This document shows positions 29,189-39,400 of a stretch of 64,000 nt of DNA, piece after piece. The DNA is from Angomonas ambiguus (lineage: Eukaryota; Euglenozoa; Kinetoplastea; Trypanosomatida; Trypanosomatidae). The position numbers and the translations under genes are program-made. The DNA is taken from NCBI GenBank assembly GCA_019695575.1, contig JADNSB010000081.1:1-64000 (forward strand), in the 5' to 3' direction. Positions within the stretch are counted from its first letter, which is position 1; every line of letters begins with the position of its first letter. The notes under the pieces are model-generated. The model was not told the DNA's origin. It did no database searches and worked only from the letters and a program-made list of their open reading frames with translations.

Positions 29189-29600
29189 ACATACTATTTT
29201 CCACGCCCTTTAAAGTGTATTAAAAAAAAAAAAAATAATCCCCCCTTTTTGTTTTTATTTAGAGGGCTTTAGTGGTTCCTGTTTTTTTTTTCCTTTTTTT
29301 TAAATCTTAAGATAATTCGATATGCTATAACAAACCTTTTACCCTTTATTAATCCTAGCGAATAAGAAACTTATCGCCCAATATACCGGATATACCTTCG
29401 ACTTCGTTCCTCTTTTTTTTTTTATTGGTTTGAATATATTACGGTCCTTTAGCACTACAATCTTTTGTGTATTGCTTATCCTTGTACTCATCTCTTTCTC
29501 CTCCCTCCTCTCCCCCTTTTACGAAGATTTTTCTTTTTTCTTTTTTACTATTATCTAGGCGAACTAGTCGTCCACAAAACTAAAAGCATTACCATTCAGA
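29189..29600 (+). other. Intergenic region
   Basis: AT-rich spacer with A-run (29222-29234) and T-runs (29282-29290, 29412-29421) and a CT-rich tract at 29491-29550 leading to AG at 29557-29558, about 43 bases before the next ATG. No other feature seen. Confidence 0.45.
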
Positions 29601-31157
29601 ATGAGCGAAGACTACCCCAGTGAAAAGCAGGCCCTTCGTCAGCTCTCCCTCTCCTGTCCCAATGCTGATCAGGAAATGCGAGAGGAATTAGCTTACCTGG
29701 TCTCTGCCCGGCGTAGAACTATCACAGAGGCGATCGACTTCTTGAATGAAAAAGAAAATGCGGTGAAAAGGAAGGCCGAGGAGGAAGAGGAAAAACGAAA
29801 GGAAAAGGCCCGTCTCCAGGAAAAGATGAAGAAACAAGAGGAAGAAATGAAACTGGCGAAAGAAAAGGCGGAGAAGGAGGCAAAGGAGCGGGCGGCGAGG
29901 CTGGAGAAGTTGAAGAAGCTAAAAGAAGAGAACCCAGCCGTCAAACTACCCGAGGATGACGAAGAACTCATGAGAGTGGCAATGACTGAGCATGAACAAG
30001 AGATGCAAAAACTCGTCCACTACTTCTACGGCGACAACCCCGATAATTATGAAAAGGAAGTCATAGGAGATGGAGGTCAAGTCCTCTTGTTCACCACCTC
30101 CATCACGGGAGACCGTCAGGTGAGGGATCACTGCCGCCAGATAGAAACACTCCTCTACTTGAAGCGCATTCCATACCACATCCTTGATGTTGCGGATAAC
30201 GTCTTTCTTCAGCGAAAAGCAAAAGAAGTGTATATGAAGACAACAAAGAAGCACCGCATGCCCAACATGCCCCTTCTTTGCGTGGACAATACCTACATAG
30301 GTGGCTATGTCGAAGTACAGGAAATGGAAGATTTTGGCGAGCTGGATGACAAGCTGGAAGCCGCTGGCTTTGTATCGAAGGATGTGGTTCGTCATCGCGC
30401 TATCACCGCCATGGTCAAGGAGGAGGAGGAACGTAAAGCAAAGGAAGAAGAAGAGAAGCGTCTCGAAGAAGAGGCCAAAAAGAAGGCCGAAGAGGAAAAG
30501 ATCGAAAAACGGATCAAGGAGCTGGAAGCCATGGCGGAGAAGAAGGAGGTAAAGGAGGAAAAAGAAGACACCACAGCGAAGCCGATACTGACTTCCTTAA
30601 ACGCTGTCGTCATTGAGGAGCCCCATCCGGACCCCAACCTTACGCGAAAAGGGTCCGGTGAAACGAAGGAAACCAAAACCACAAAGTCCCGCCGTCGTTC
30701 GGGCGAGAACAAGAGTGCACCGCTTCCAAAGTTTTCTACCAAAGGAATTGTGTCAGTCCTTTCTACCACGGAGGAAGGATACTCTACCAGTTCCTCCCGC
30801 GATAACCGCTCTAGCTCCTCTCAGCACCCGTCCGCGGCCGCGGTGGTCGCCAACGCGATGAAGAAGCGACAAGCTCTCATGTCCTACGCCGAGTACAAAC
30901 CTTCCGAGGCCAAAAGCCCCGGAAAGTACGAGAAACTCACCACACGCGAGCTATTAGAACTAGGACGGAAGAATGGCGATACCGTTTCCCTCCCCGTCGC
31001 CTCCAATCGTAGTCCTACCTCTGCTTCAAATAATAGTTCCGCTCCGACGTTCTCGAACCCCATCACCTCGCTCAAACGAGATGCGAATCGGGAAACGGCG
31101 GGGGGACAACGGCGGCTGTCCAAAGACTCCTCCCGTGCGACAGGCGTGGTGGCGTAG
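29601..31157 (+). CDS. Thioredoxin-fold (SH3BGR/glutaredoxin-like) protein with flanking coiled coils
   Basis: 518 aa. A helical N-terminus (to 50) leads into a Lys/Glu-rich single helix or coiled coil (about 50-130). Residues about 155-255 look like the SH3BGR/glutaredoxin thioredoxin fold: VLLFTTSITGDRQVRDHCRQ, a helix ETLLYLKRIPYHILDVAD, then NMPLLCVDNTYIGGYVEVQEM with the cis-Pro and the GG turn typical of glutaredoxins. There is no CxxC or CxxS at the redox position, so it is probably a binding module rather than an oxidoreductase. A second Glu/Lys coiled coil (about 270-330) and a Ser/Thr-rich low-complexity tail follow. Cytosolic or cytoskeletal location is a guess. Confidence 0.78.
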   Translation: MSEDYPSEKQALRQLSLSCPNADQEMREELAYLVSARRRTITEAIDFLNEKENAVKRKAEEEEEKRKEKARLQEKMKKQEEEMKLAKEKAEKEAKERAARLEKLKKLKEENPAVKLPEDDEELMRVAMTEHEQEMQKLVHYFYGDNPDNYEKEVIGDGGQVLLFTTSITGDRQVRDHCRQIETLLYLKRIPYHILDVADNVFLQRKAKEVYMKTTKKHRMPNMPLLCVDNTYIGGYVEVQEMEDFGELDDKLEAAGFVSKDVVRHRAITAMVKEEEERKAKEEEEKRLEEEAKKKAEEEKIEKRIKELEAMAEKKEVKEEKEDTTAKPILTSLNAVVIEEPHPDPNLTRKGSGETKETKTTKSRRRSGENKSAPLPKFSTKGIVSVLSTTEEGYSTSSSRDNRSSSSQHPSAAAVVANAMKKRQALMSYAEYKPSEAKSPGKYEKLTTRELLELGRKNGDTVSLPVASNRSPTSASNNSSAPTFSNPITSLKRDANRETAGGQRRLSKDSSRATGVVA

Positions 31158-31505
31158 ATGTCTTTTTTCCTTTTCATTTCCGTTCTTACTTTCAGCAAAT
31201 CCGCACTTTCATTGTTTATCTGCGAGTGTCTCCCTTCTCTTTGTATCATTCGTTCATGAACCGTAGTTCCGTCTATTCTATTATTTTTTTTTCTCCCTCT
31301 TCTATCACTATGTTGTGCCTATTTACATAGTTATGTATTTAAAACTTTCCAGCATAAATTCTTTTTTTTTTTTTTGTTATAGTCGTGTAACAGCTGTAGT
31401 GTGAGGTCTTGGCCCAAGAACTATAAACTGAATGGTTGATAAGTATAATGTAAACCATTTTAAGTTCTTCCTGGGTGAAGCCTTAGATGTACGGAACTTC
31501 TACAC

Positions 31506-31546
<41 letters not shown>

Positions 31547-31803
31547 TATTTCTACGTTTCTTTGTATCTTCTTTTTTTATATTGTTATTATATCTGATGC
31601 TATCATCGAACAAAAATCAAAATATATTACAATTATTATTATTTTTTAGTGGTTAGAATATTAGTTGCCTTTTTTTTTATAGGGCCCACACTCGGGGCCA
31701 ATTGCCCTCTTTTACTCACTAAAATGTAATTCTCTCCCCCCTTTCAACAACTTCTGTACTTTAGATTGAATACTTGTCTATCTCTACCGTTTATCTTTCA
31801 GCC
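31158..31803 (+). other. Long intergenic region
   Basis: Largest gene-free stretch. It holds T-runs (31363-31375, 31671-31678), a perfect (AT)16 at 31511-31542, and a CT-rich tract ending CTTTCAG at 31795-31801, immediately before the transaldolase ATG. A 74-codon frame from an ATG at 31432 translates the AT repeat and is not believed. No RNA gene recognised. Confidence 0.5.
31511..31542. repeat. (AT)16 microsatellite
   Basis: Thirty-two bases of perfect alternating A and T in the spacer before transaldolase, flanked by T- and A/T-rich sequence. Probably length-polymorphic; no functional signal is evident. Confidence 0.95.
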
Positions 31804-32799
31804 ATGCCTACTCAACTGGAACAGTTAAAGCAGCACACAATCGTAGTGGCCGATACTGCCGACTTTGGACTTTTGGCGCAGTTCAAACCAGAAGACGCTA
31901 CGACGAACCCTTCTCTTGTTCTGGCGGGATCCCAACTCCCTCAGTACCAAAAACTGGTCGACGAGGCGGTGGAGTTTGCTAAGAAAAATGTGTCCAACTA
32001 CGCTGCCTTCTACACGAACGCGAAGGAAGAGGAAAATGTCTTGGAGTTGGCTTTGGATAAGTTGACGGTCAGCTTCGGTTTGGAGATTTTAAAAGTGATC
32101 CCCGGTCGTGTGAGTACCGAGGTGGATGCTAAGCTGTCGTTTGACACGGAAAAGATGATTACCAAGGCACGTTTGTTGATCCAACTCTATGAGGAGGCTG
32201 GTATTCAGCGTAACCGCATCTATGTCAAGATTGCCTCCACCTGGGAAGGTATCCAAGCCGCCCGCGTTTTGGAACAGGAAAACATCAACTGCAATCTTAC
32301 GTTACTCTTCTCTTTTGCCCAGGCCGTCGCCTGCGCACAGGCTGGAGTGGCGCTTATTTCACCTTTTGTCGGCCGTATTTTGGACTGGTACAAGAAAGCC
32401 AAGCCGGAGGAAGTGGACACGTTTGTGGGCGAGAAGGACCCCGGTGTGATCTCTGTCACCAAGATCTACAACTACTACAAGCAGCACGGTTACAAGACGA
32501 TTGTCATGGGTGCCTCTTTCCGTAACGTTTCCGAGATCATCGAGCTCACCGGCTGTGATAAGCTTACCATTTCTCCAAAGCTGCTGGAGGAGCTCAGTAA
32601 GAGTGAGGAGCCCATCTCGCGTAAGTTGAATCCCGAGAACCCATCTGAGAAGTTGGAGAAGCTCCCGGAACTGACGCAACCCGACTTTCTCTTTATGCAC
32701 AACGAAGACGCCATGGCGGTGGAGAAGCTGGCGGAGGGTATCCGAAACTTCCACAAGGACACCGTAAAACTTGCCGATGCTATTCGAAAGAAACTATAA
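31804..32799 (+). CDS. TAL: Transaldolase
   Basis: 331 aa, the usual length for the eukaryote/E. coli TalB type. It transfers a dihydroxyacetone unit between sugar phosphates in the non-oxidative pentose phosphate pathway. Visible hallmarks: VVADTADF, the DATTNPSL signature, [14 protein letters not shown], the Schiff-base Lys142 in [12 protein letters not shown] (the same number as in the human enzyme), [30 protein letters not shown] and MGASFRN. The frame opens upstream at a TTG, but the first ATG lies two bases after a CTTTCAG acceptor. The C-terminal tripeptide is Lys-Lys-Leu, only a weak candidate for a glycosomal PTS1 signal. Confidence 0.97.
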   Translation: MPTQLEQLKQHTIVVADTADFGLLAQFKPEDATTNPSLVLAGSQLPQYQKLVDEAVEFAKKNVSNYAAFYTNAKEEENVLELALDKLTVSFGLEILKVIPGRVSTEVDAKLSFDTEKMITKARLLIQLYEEAGIQRNRIYVKIASTWEGIQAARVLEQENINCNLTLLFSFAQAVACAQAGVALISPFVGRILDWYKKAKPEEVDTFVGEKDPGVISVTKIYNYYKQHGYKTIVMGASFRNVSEIIELTGCDKLTISPKLLEELSKSEEPISRKLNPENPSEKLEKLPELTQPDFLFMHNEDAMAVEKLAEGIRNFHKDTVKLADAIRKKL

Positions 32800-33186
32800 A
32801 AAAGAGTTTTCATTTCCCGTTTTGTTATTCGTGATGAACGCCTTTTTTAATGTTTTCAAATTTTATTTATTTAATCCTTACTATATGGACTGCGATCACC
32901 ACATTATACCCTCTTTTTTTTTTGACTTTTTTTTTTTGATTTTCTTCGATTTTTTTTTTTTGTGATGGGAACTGGAAAGTTTTAGTCCTTTTCCTTTGAT
33001 TTATTTTGTATAACAAAGACGCTCTTTATTCTTTATTCCTTTCTCTTTTTTTTTTATTTTGTATTCTTACGATGATTCTGTCAAAGTACATCTTAGAAAA
33101 AAAAAGAAAAAACAACCACCACCACCACAACACAATTTGAAGTGTAGCGGACCGTGGAATAATATTTCTATTCACCCACCTCCTCG
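32800..33186 (+). other. Intergenic region
   Basis: Dense T-runs (32913-32921, 32929-32937, 32951-32961, 33046-33054) and a short CCA repeat at 33113-33127. AG dinucleotides at 33141-33146 precede the next ATG by about 40 bases. Nothing else seen. Confidence 0.4.
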
Positions 33187-34518
33187 ATGTTTAAAGGCTA
33201 CTGGATAGTGGCCGACATGGATGGTACGCTGACCCCTACCCCATCCAAGGCGGGCGGACGGTATCCTTCGCTTTCTCAGAGTAGTACACTCATTGGCCAC
33301 TGTGCCTGGGACCCCTCCAAACCCTATGTGTCGTGTCTTCCTCCATTGAAACGATTTATTTCAGAAGGAGGCTCTCTGTGTGTGGTGTCCACCGCAGGGG
33401 AAAGAATGTTTCGCCAAATCTACCGCGACCTCTCTGACGCCGTCTTCCCCGCTGTCAGCCGTGGGTCACACTCCCCCGGTATGCTGTTGCTCTGCGGCTT
33501 TACCGGTTCGGTTCTTTTTCGTAGTAAATCACTAGACGCCGTCTCGCCAGTTGCGGGGTCGGTCCCCTTGGAGGTGGGCATGGAGGAGTGGGTCGACTAC
33601 CGAGAGTCGGGTGGACCGGGGGGTTCGAGCACCGTGATGCGGTCTACCGCGGCGGAGGGATGCCTAAAGGAAGGCTACTTGGCCCTCGTGCGAGTTTTTG
33701 AGCATGTGTGGTATAGTACCCAGGGAGACCGAGAGAAGGCGTCACGTTACTTTGAAACGATTCTAAGCCGAAAATACAAGGAGCCTTTTACGTCTATTTT
33801 TGACTCCATCTGTGATGAAATCAAGGGGCGTTCCACCCCACCGTGTTTTCGGGAACTCTCCAAATCACTAAACTTGGAAAAGTTGCGGGAGCATGGGTGC
33901 TTCCTGAAGGAAACCAACGACGCGGTGCTTGACTTGCAGCGAGTTCCAAACGCCTCTGAAGTCACTCAGTTGGTAGTGATGGGAGTTCCCTTTGCCCTCT
34001 TCGACTCTGTGTTCGCTTCCCGCGGTAAAGGGACACCCGAGACCGCGTCATTAAAGTGCTGTCCACTCTGTGAGAAGGATCGTTGGGAGGCGCTGGATAG
34101 GCTGGATGGGTTGGGGTTGGTAGCGAAGTCGCAGCCCAACAGCGTGTGTATACATCGACAGAAAATAGATAAGAGTACTTGTGTGGAATGGATGTTGAAT
34201 CACCCTAACGATTGCAACGGCTTTCAACTGGAAAAGGCGCTGGCGTTCGGGGACGTGCCTGCCACCGTCGACCGTGCGTTGGCCACTTTTGCTCCCATGC
34301 ACTTTATCTCGGTCTCTCCAAAGACAGATGATGGCATCGCCGACACCGACCCAATAAGAACCAATGTGATTCATGTTGGCGGAGAGGAGGAGGGCACTGC
34401 GCTGTTTCTTAATGAATGGCTTAGGCTCTACGACCAAAAAGCAGCTAAAGGGGAGTTGAATAATCTGTTTGAGAAGAAAACAATCCAAAGTTGTGCAGAA
34501 CAAGTTGTGTTTCATTGA
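33187..34518 (+). CDS. HAD-superfamily hydrolase
   Basis: 443 aa. The N-terminal motif I is perfect: VADMDGTLTPTP with nucleophile Asp10 and acid/base Asp12. Motif II Ser/Thr is at 68-69 (CVVSTAGERMF). Motif III/IV near 348-360 reads EKALAFGDVPATVDRAL, giving the Lys and the Gly-Asp of metal binding; the usual second acidic residue is less clear. A large insert of about 250 residues between motifs II and III forms a cap, including a CCPLC cluster near 292-296. It is larger than most C2-cap phosphatases. A sugar- or nucleotide-phosphatase role is plausible, but the substrate cannot be read from sequence. Confidence 0.85.
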   Translation: MFKGYWIVADMDGTLTPTPSKAGGRYPSLSQSSTLIGHCAWDPSKPYVSCLPPLKRFISEGGSLCVVSTAGERMFRQIYRDLSDAVFPAVSRGSHSPGMLLLCGFTGSVLFRSKSLDAVSPVAGSVPLEVGMEEWVDYRESGGPGGSSTVMRSTAAEGCLKEGYLALVRVFEHVWYSTQGDREKASRYFETILSRKYKEPFTSIFDSICDEIKGRSTPPCFRELSKSLNLEKLREHGCFLKETNDAVLDLQRVPNASEVTQLVVMGVPFALFDSVFASRGKGTPETASLKCCPLCEKDRWEALDRLDGLGLVAKSQPNSVCIHRQKIDKSTCVEWMLNHPNDCNGFQLEKALAFGDVPATVDRALATFAPMHFISVSPKTDDGIADTDPIRTNVIHVGGEEEGTALFLNEWLRLYDQKAAKGELNNLFEKKTIQSCAEQVVFH

Positions 34519-34717
34519 TGGCATCTGCCAAGTATTGTTATTATTATTACATTGTTACACGATCCACAACTGTTTGTTGCCTTGCTCTAGTGTTTTTTTT
34601 TTTTCCTGCACTGCATCACTGTTTTGTTGCTGTTTGTGGCAAAATAAATCAGAGAGAGATAGAAAAAAAAAATGCAGTACGCCATACACTTTCCTGTGAA
34701 GTGCTAGTGACTGCTTT

Positions 34718-36210
34718 ATGATTTTATGTTCCCTCTCCTCTTCTATTTCGTTAAGATCCATGAGAAAATACAATGGCCTAGCGATTTGCCGTGTAGGGAA
34801 GTCCTATCGGCTCCAGAGCACAGCTTCCCCACTCTCCCTGCTATCGTGGTCCCTCGATGCCTCCATCCACTCTCACCATCGTTGTTTGCGAAGACTCACG
34901 TTTGAGGAGCGGCTGGGGTCTATCGCCCACACTATAAAGAAGTGTGCGGCCGACCTAGTCTTGGTGCAGGATTCTTCGCCCGAGTTGACCTCTCTTTTAG
35001 CAGCTGGAGAACCCTTTAAAGAAGCCGATACACTCACCATCCAAAACATAGAAGCGATCCACCGCTATTCCGCCAATGCGGCGAAATCCAAAGAGCACCC
35101 CTCTGAAGACCCAACCAATGAGGCACCAAAAACGGAGTTAGTAGAAAAGGACCCAACTTTACCACGGTATAGACTGGTCGGCGAGGTGCGTAACGGCAAG
35201 TGTGGATATTGCCAAACTTTTATCAAGGAGGACTCTGCCTGGTCGGCGACGTTGAAGGAAGGGATGGTGGGGCTCACTGCTGTCCTGACCTCTTCGGGTG
35301 TCTCCTGTCAGGTGACCAATGTGGATCTCTCCTACCGTGGAAAGAGCCTAGGTCAAGGCGGTCAGCTCATTGCTTCTGCCCAGGTTAGTCAGCAGGGGAG
35401 TCCTTTTTCCATGTCCTCGGAGGAGAAAGGGGTGGGCGGGAAGGGGACCATGGACCCTCACAGGGAGCTGGCGCTGCGTTTTATCTCTCAAGTTCACCGC
35501 TCCGATGTTGTGGTGGGTAATTTTCTGCTTCCCCGGAATGACAGGTTCGACGGATATGAGGACGCGTTTGACCTCTCTGGTAGACCCAGTCATCAGGAAA
35601 GAACAATCAATACCTTCCGTAGTCATCGCTTTGACAGGGAAACCAACTACTACTACTTTGTCCCATCACCGGGCGTGAAAAAGGGTACGGCGTGGAGGGA
35701 GACTGACAGGGAGGACGGAGGACAACGATTGGGGAGCGGTAAAGAGCTGGACATGGTGGGCACCCCACTCCCTCTTTCCGCGGTACAGAATAGTAAAGGA
35801 GAGTGGATAGAGCCTCACAAGACCCTGCAGCCCCTCCCCCCACTTGCGGAGGGTCTCACCCCTGTTTACCTGGCGCGCAGTGAAAAGTGGATACACGACC
35901 ACCTCTCCGACCCCACAGACCACTACAATTGTAATCTCAGCGTACCAGAGCTGGCTGGCCGCTTTCAACGGCGTTACTTTCGCTATCAGTTTCAGTCCTC
36001 CCCCACCCACCCCAACAAACACACCCCTTCATCAATCGTTATAACCGGCGGTGTAAGGTGGTTGTAGCCAAACCGTTCAGGGCGGTGGAGTTGGGGGAAT
36101 TGGAAAAAGAGTGGCACCATACAACGTCTTCTACGAGTCGTTCCTCTGATGTTGCGTTGTATCAGTGCTCCTTGTCAGACCAGTACCCCCTTTTTGTACA
36201 ACTACTGTAG
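34718..36210 (+). CDS. Catalytically degenerate TDP2-like EEP-fold protein, frame interrupted
   Basis: The first frame encodes 449 aa to a stop at 36065-36067. Blocks follow the endonuclease/exonuclease/phosphatase order of TDP2, but each catalytic position is replaced: TWN becomes SWS (Ser45), LQE becomes VQD (Asp85), GD.N becomes GNFLLPRND (267-275). The expected C-terminal strand is absent in this frame but is present in the -1 frame from about 36013 to a stop at 36208-36210: KVVVAKPFRAVELGEL ... SLSDQYPLFVQL, with SDH changed to SDQ. So the gene probably ends at 36210 and carries an indel in the C-rich stretch 35997-36024. The N-terminus is Arg/Ser-rich (possible organelle targeting). Likely a pseudoenzyme; an alternative in-frame ATG is at residue 15. 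Confidence 0.7.
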
Positions 36211-36480
36211 TGTTTAAAGGAAAAGGTGAAAATAATCACAGAAGTGTTTTTTAGTGTATACTACACACCCTAGTCACAGTGGACCAGTACTTTTGTTTCC
36301 GTTTTTTTTTTTCTCTTTTCGCCTTCTAATTCTGTAATGCTCTTTATCTCCTTTTCTTTCGTTCCTTTTCTCCTCCCTTTCTACTATAGTACCTTTAATA
36401 AGTCAGGTTTTGATTGAGTTCAGTTATAAATATACATTATATACATATATTTATACTAATTTCCTACTATTTGCCTTCCA

Positions 36481-39400
36481 ATGTCCACCACTAAGGAAGA
36501 TTCAGCGAGTGCGTCTTTGAGCAATGAATGGAGTTTCTCCCCTTCGTTAGATGACTGGGCCGTTAGGGTGAGGGATGTTTGTCAGGAGCAACATTATGTT
36601 CCGGAGAAATGGGCAGCTATCGAAAGAAATATAGTTCGGTCTCCTAGCTCTACCACCAGTGCCGTAGAGGCTGTGATGCACGTGGAGGGGGATACCGTGG
36701 AGGATAGTTGTGACAATAGTAGTAATAGCGACCGTGTGGAGGGGGCTACGGATGTCGAAACCCCCATTACTTACACCCCCACCACCGCGACCACGAGCAC
36801 AACACTAGAGCTTCCAAAAGAACTTTTGCGTGCCGCCTATCGATGTACAATGCCGTGCCTAAGTCCCCATGATACGGAGGAGAGTAAACAGTCTCATTGT
36901 TCAGCCTCTCCTTTATGCCTTTCTGGGATTTCGGCAATGAGTACCAGTGAGGACGCCATTACAGACTGCCTAGCGGTGGTCTGTGGTAAAGAACCCCTTG
37001 CGGCACAACCGTTCTTTACTGAGGGGACGGCGGTAGACCCTTCCCCATTGTCCCAACCGTGTTTGTGGCGGGGAATTCGGAATTGTGGGAGCACCTGCTA
37101 CTTTAACGCCGTCCTTCAACTGCTGTTTCGAATTGCTAAAGTAAGACGCTCCATTCTACAGACTAGCCAGGAGGAAACGGCGGAGGACGAGTTGAAAATG
37201 TGTGGCCTGCGGGAACTGTTTACTCAGATGGCGTTTCTCAAGGATGGGGGCTCTGGTGCGGACGGAATGCCGCTGGTGAAGTATCTATCGCTAGACCCTA
37301 TGGTGCAACAAGATGCTCAGGAGTTTTTCGCGCTCCTTGTGGATTGGCTTGGGACGCACTGCGGTAGCGCCGTGAAGTCGGCGGTAGACCAATCCTTTGG
37401 AGGTACGTTACTATACGATCGAAAGTGTGGCCACTGCGGGGAGTCCGCCATCCGGGCCGAGCCGTTTATTTGCCTTTCTCTCCCACTACGTCCTACGCTG
37501 GAGGAGTCTCTATCCTCGTTTCTCACTCCGGAGGAAATTCACGGCTTCTCCTGTGGCAAATGTGGGGAGTCCTCTGTCGCCACGTCTCAACAGTTCCTCC
37601 GAAACTTACCCAATGTGTTGGTGTTTCATCTGAATCGATTTACGTTTGACCTTCATACTCTTGAGCGCAAAAAACTTCAAGCGAGTGTGTCGTTCCCTAC
37701 TCTGCTAGATCTCACTTCCCACCTGATGCACTGGCACGAGATTAAGAGTGCCAAGGAGGCACCGACACAGGAGGGCGAGCCTGCTGCTGCGGGTGTTGGA
37801 AAAGGAAAGGAACCCAAAGGTCAAAAGTACACCTTAAAAGGTATTGTAAACCACGTTAGCACGGAGGCACTGAGTGGGCATTACACCTACCATAACAACA
37901 TCAGCCCACTTGGGGAAGAGGCAGGATGGCTAGATATGAATGACCGTGTCGTAACCCCTTTGGAGGGAATGAAGGATGAGATCATCACCTCAAAGGATGC
38001 CTATTTGCTAGTGTACTATCGCATTCCTGAGCGCCTCTCGACGGAAGAGGAAGACAGGCCAGTGCCCACGGATGATGAAGAAAAAGTAGTAGACTCCCCT
38101 ATTGTCCCAAAGATGGTAGACCCTACCGAGTGTCACGACACCCCAGAGGTATCCGAGTTCCCGGAGGTTATGATAAACTACGTCAACTGTGTAAATGATT
38201 GCTTTTTACAGGAAATCGATCGATGGCGTTCCACGCGAGAGAAGGTGCGAACCTTGCTGGATCTTTGGCGTCTCGCCTCGGATGCGTTGTTTTCACCTGT
38301 GTCAGTAAAATATTCCCCAGAGAAGGAGTACTACTGTCTACCATTGGACTGGTTAACGGCGTTTGGTCGCTTTTTCTTGCCTTATAGTGTGGAGGTGCAG
38401 GCGTTTGGCACCCCTGCAGGGGCCGATATTGTGCGTGGTCTGATCGAAAATCCTAACAACGGAGCTTTAAAAGGGCTGTGTGAGGTTAACTTTAACCAAT
38501 CGTGTCAAATGATAAAGTGTAAACACCGCAAAATAGCACCCTGGGAGACGTATAAACTGGTGAGTAAATCGACGGTAAAGTTGATAAAAAATTTGATGGA
38601 ATGTACGTACGAGGTAGCTTCCACAGAGTTGAACCAAGTAAGCGAAAGTTTCGTAGTGGATACTGCTCTATTGGAGTCTCTGATTCTAAAAGAAGAAAAT
38701 GCATGTCCCACGTGTGTCGCCTCCGCAGCGAATTTCATCTGTACGATGAAGGACCGCACGAAGAAAGACCTCTACGTGTTGGATATTGTGCAAGAGAAAA
38801 TAGCCTCTTCCACCCAACCCCACTCCTCTGCTAATCCTCTCGCTCCCCTTTTGAGTCCAGACGAGGATCCGCTGGTCTACGTTGACGCGCATTTCTTTCG
38901 CGCGTGGGAAATGTATTCCCAGTCTCAACTGCGTTGGAAGCAGGTGATCGAACGGCAGGGAAATACTGGGGCGTTCACCATGTGGAGAACCCGTCGGGAA
39001 CCTAGTGCTTCACATGTGGAGGTCCGCGTTCCTAATTTATCGATTTCATCCGTTTTTGGGTTTGTGTCCGAAATGAGCTGCCTGGATGCCGACGGGGTTC
39101 AGGTGTCACACAGTCTTATTTGCGTACACCACGCACTGAAGCCTTCCGGTAATGCGAGGGTCGTGCCGAATAGTGTTCGGGAATATTGGATCAAACGAAT
39201 CGCGGAGCTCTTTGAGGTCGAGTCGCGACTAACGAGTCGGTATCTCACTGTAAATGAACGCATTGTTGCTGCGTCACTGCCGTTTTTACCTGTCAGCTCA
39301 ACCGGGGTGTGTACAGAGTGCATCCAACTGTATGAAACCGACACCGCGAACCAACACGAGGACAAACTAAAACGACAGGAGCTGAAAACACGATTTCCGA

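Noticed and set aside
31432-31656. 74-codon open frame starting at an ATG before transaldolase
   Set aside because: Mostly translates the (AT)n repeat and T-runs; low complexity without a protein-like composition.
35990-36025. Programmed -1 frameshift site in the TDP2-like gene
   Set aside because: No in-phase X XXY YYZ heptamer and no obvious downstream structure; an indel is simpler.
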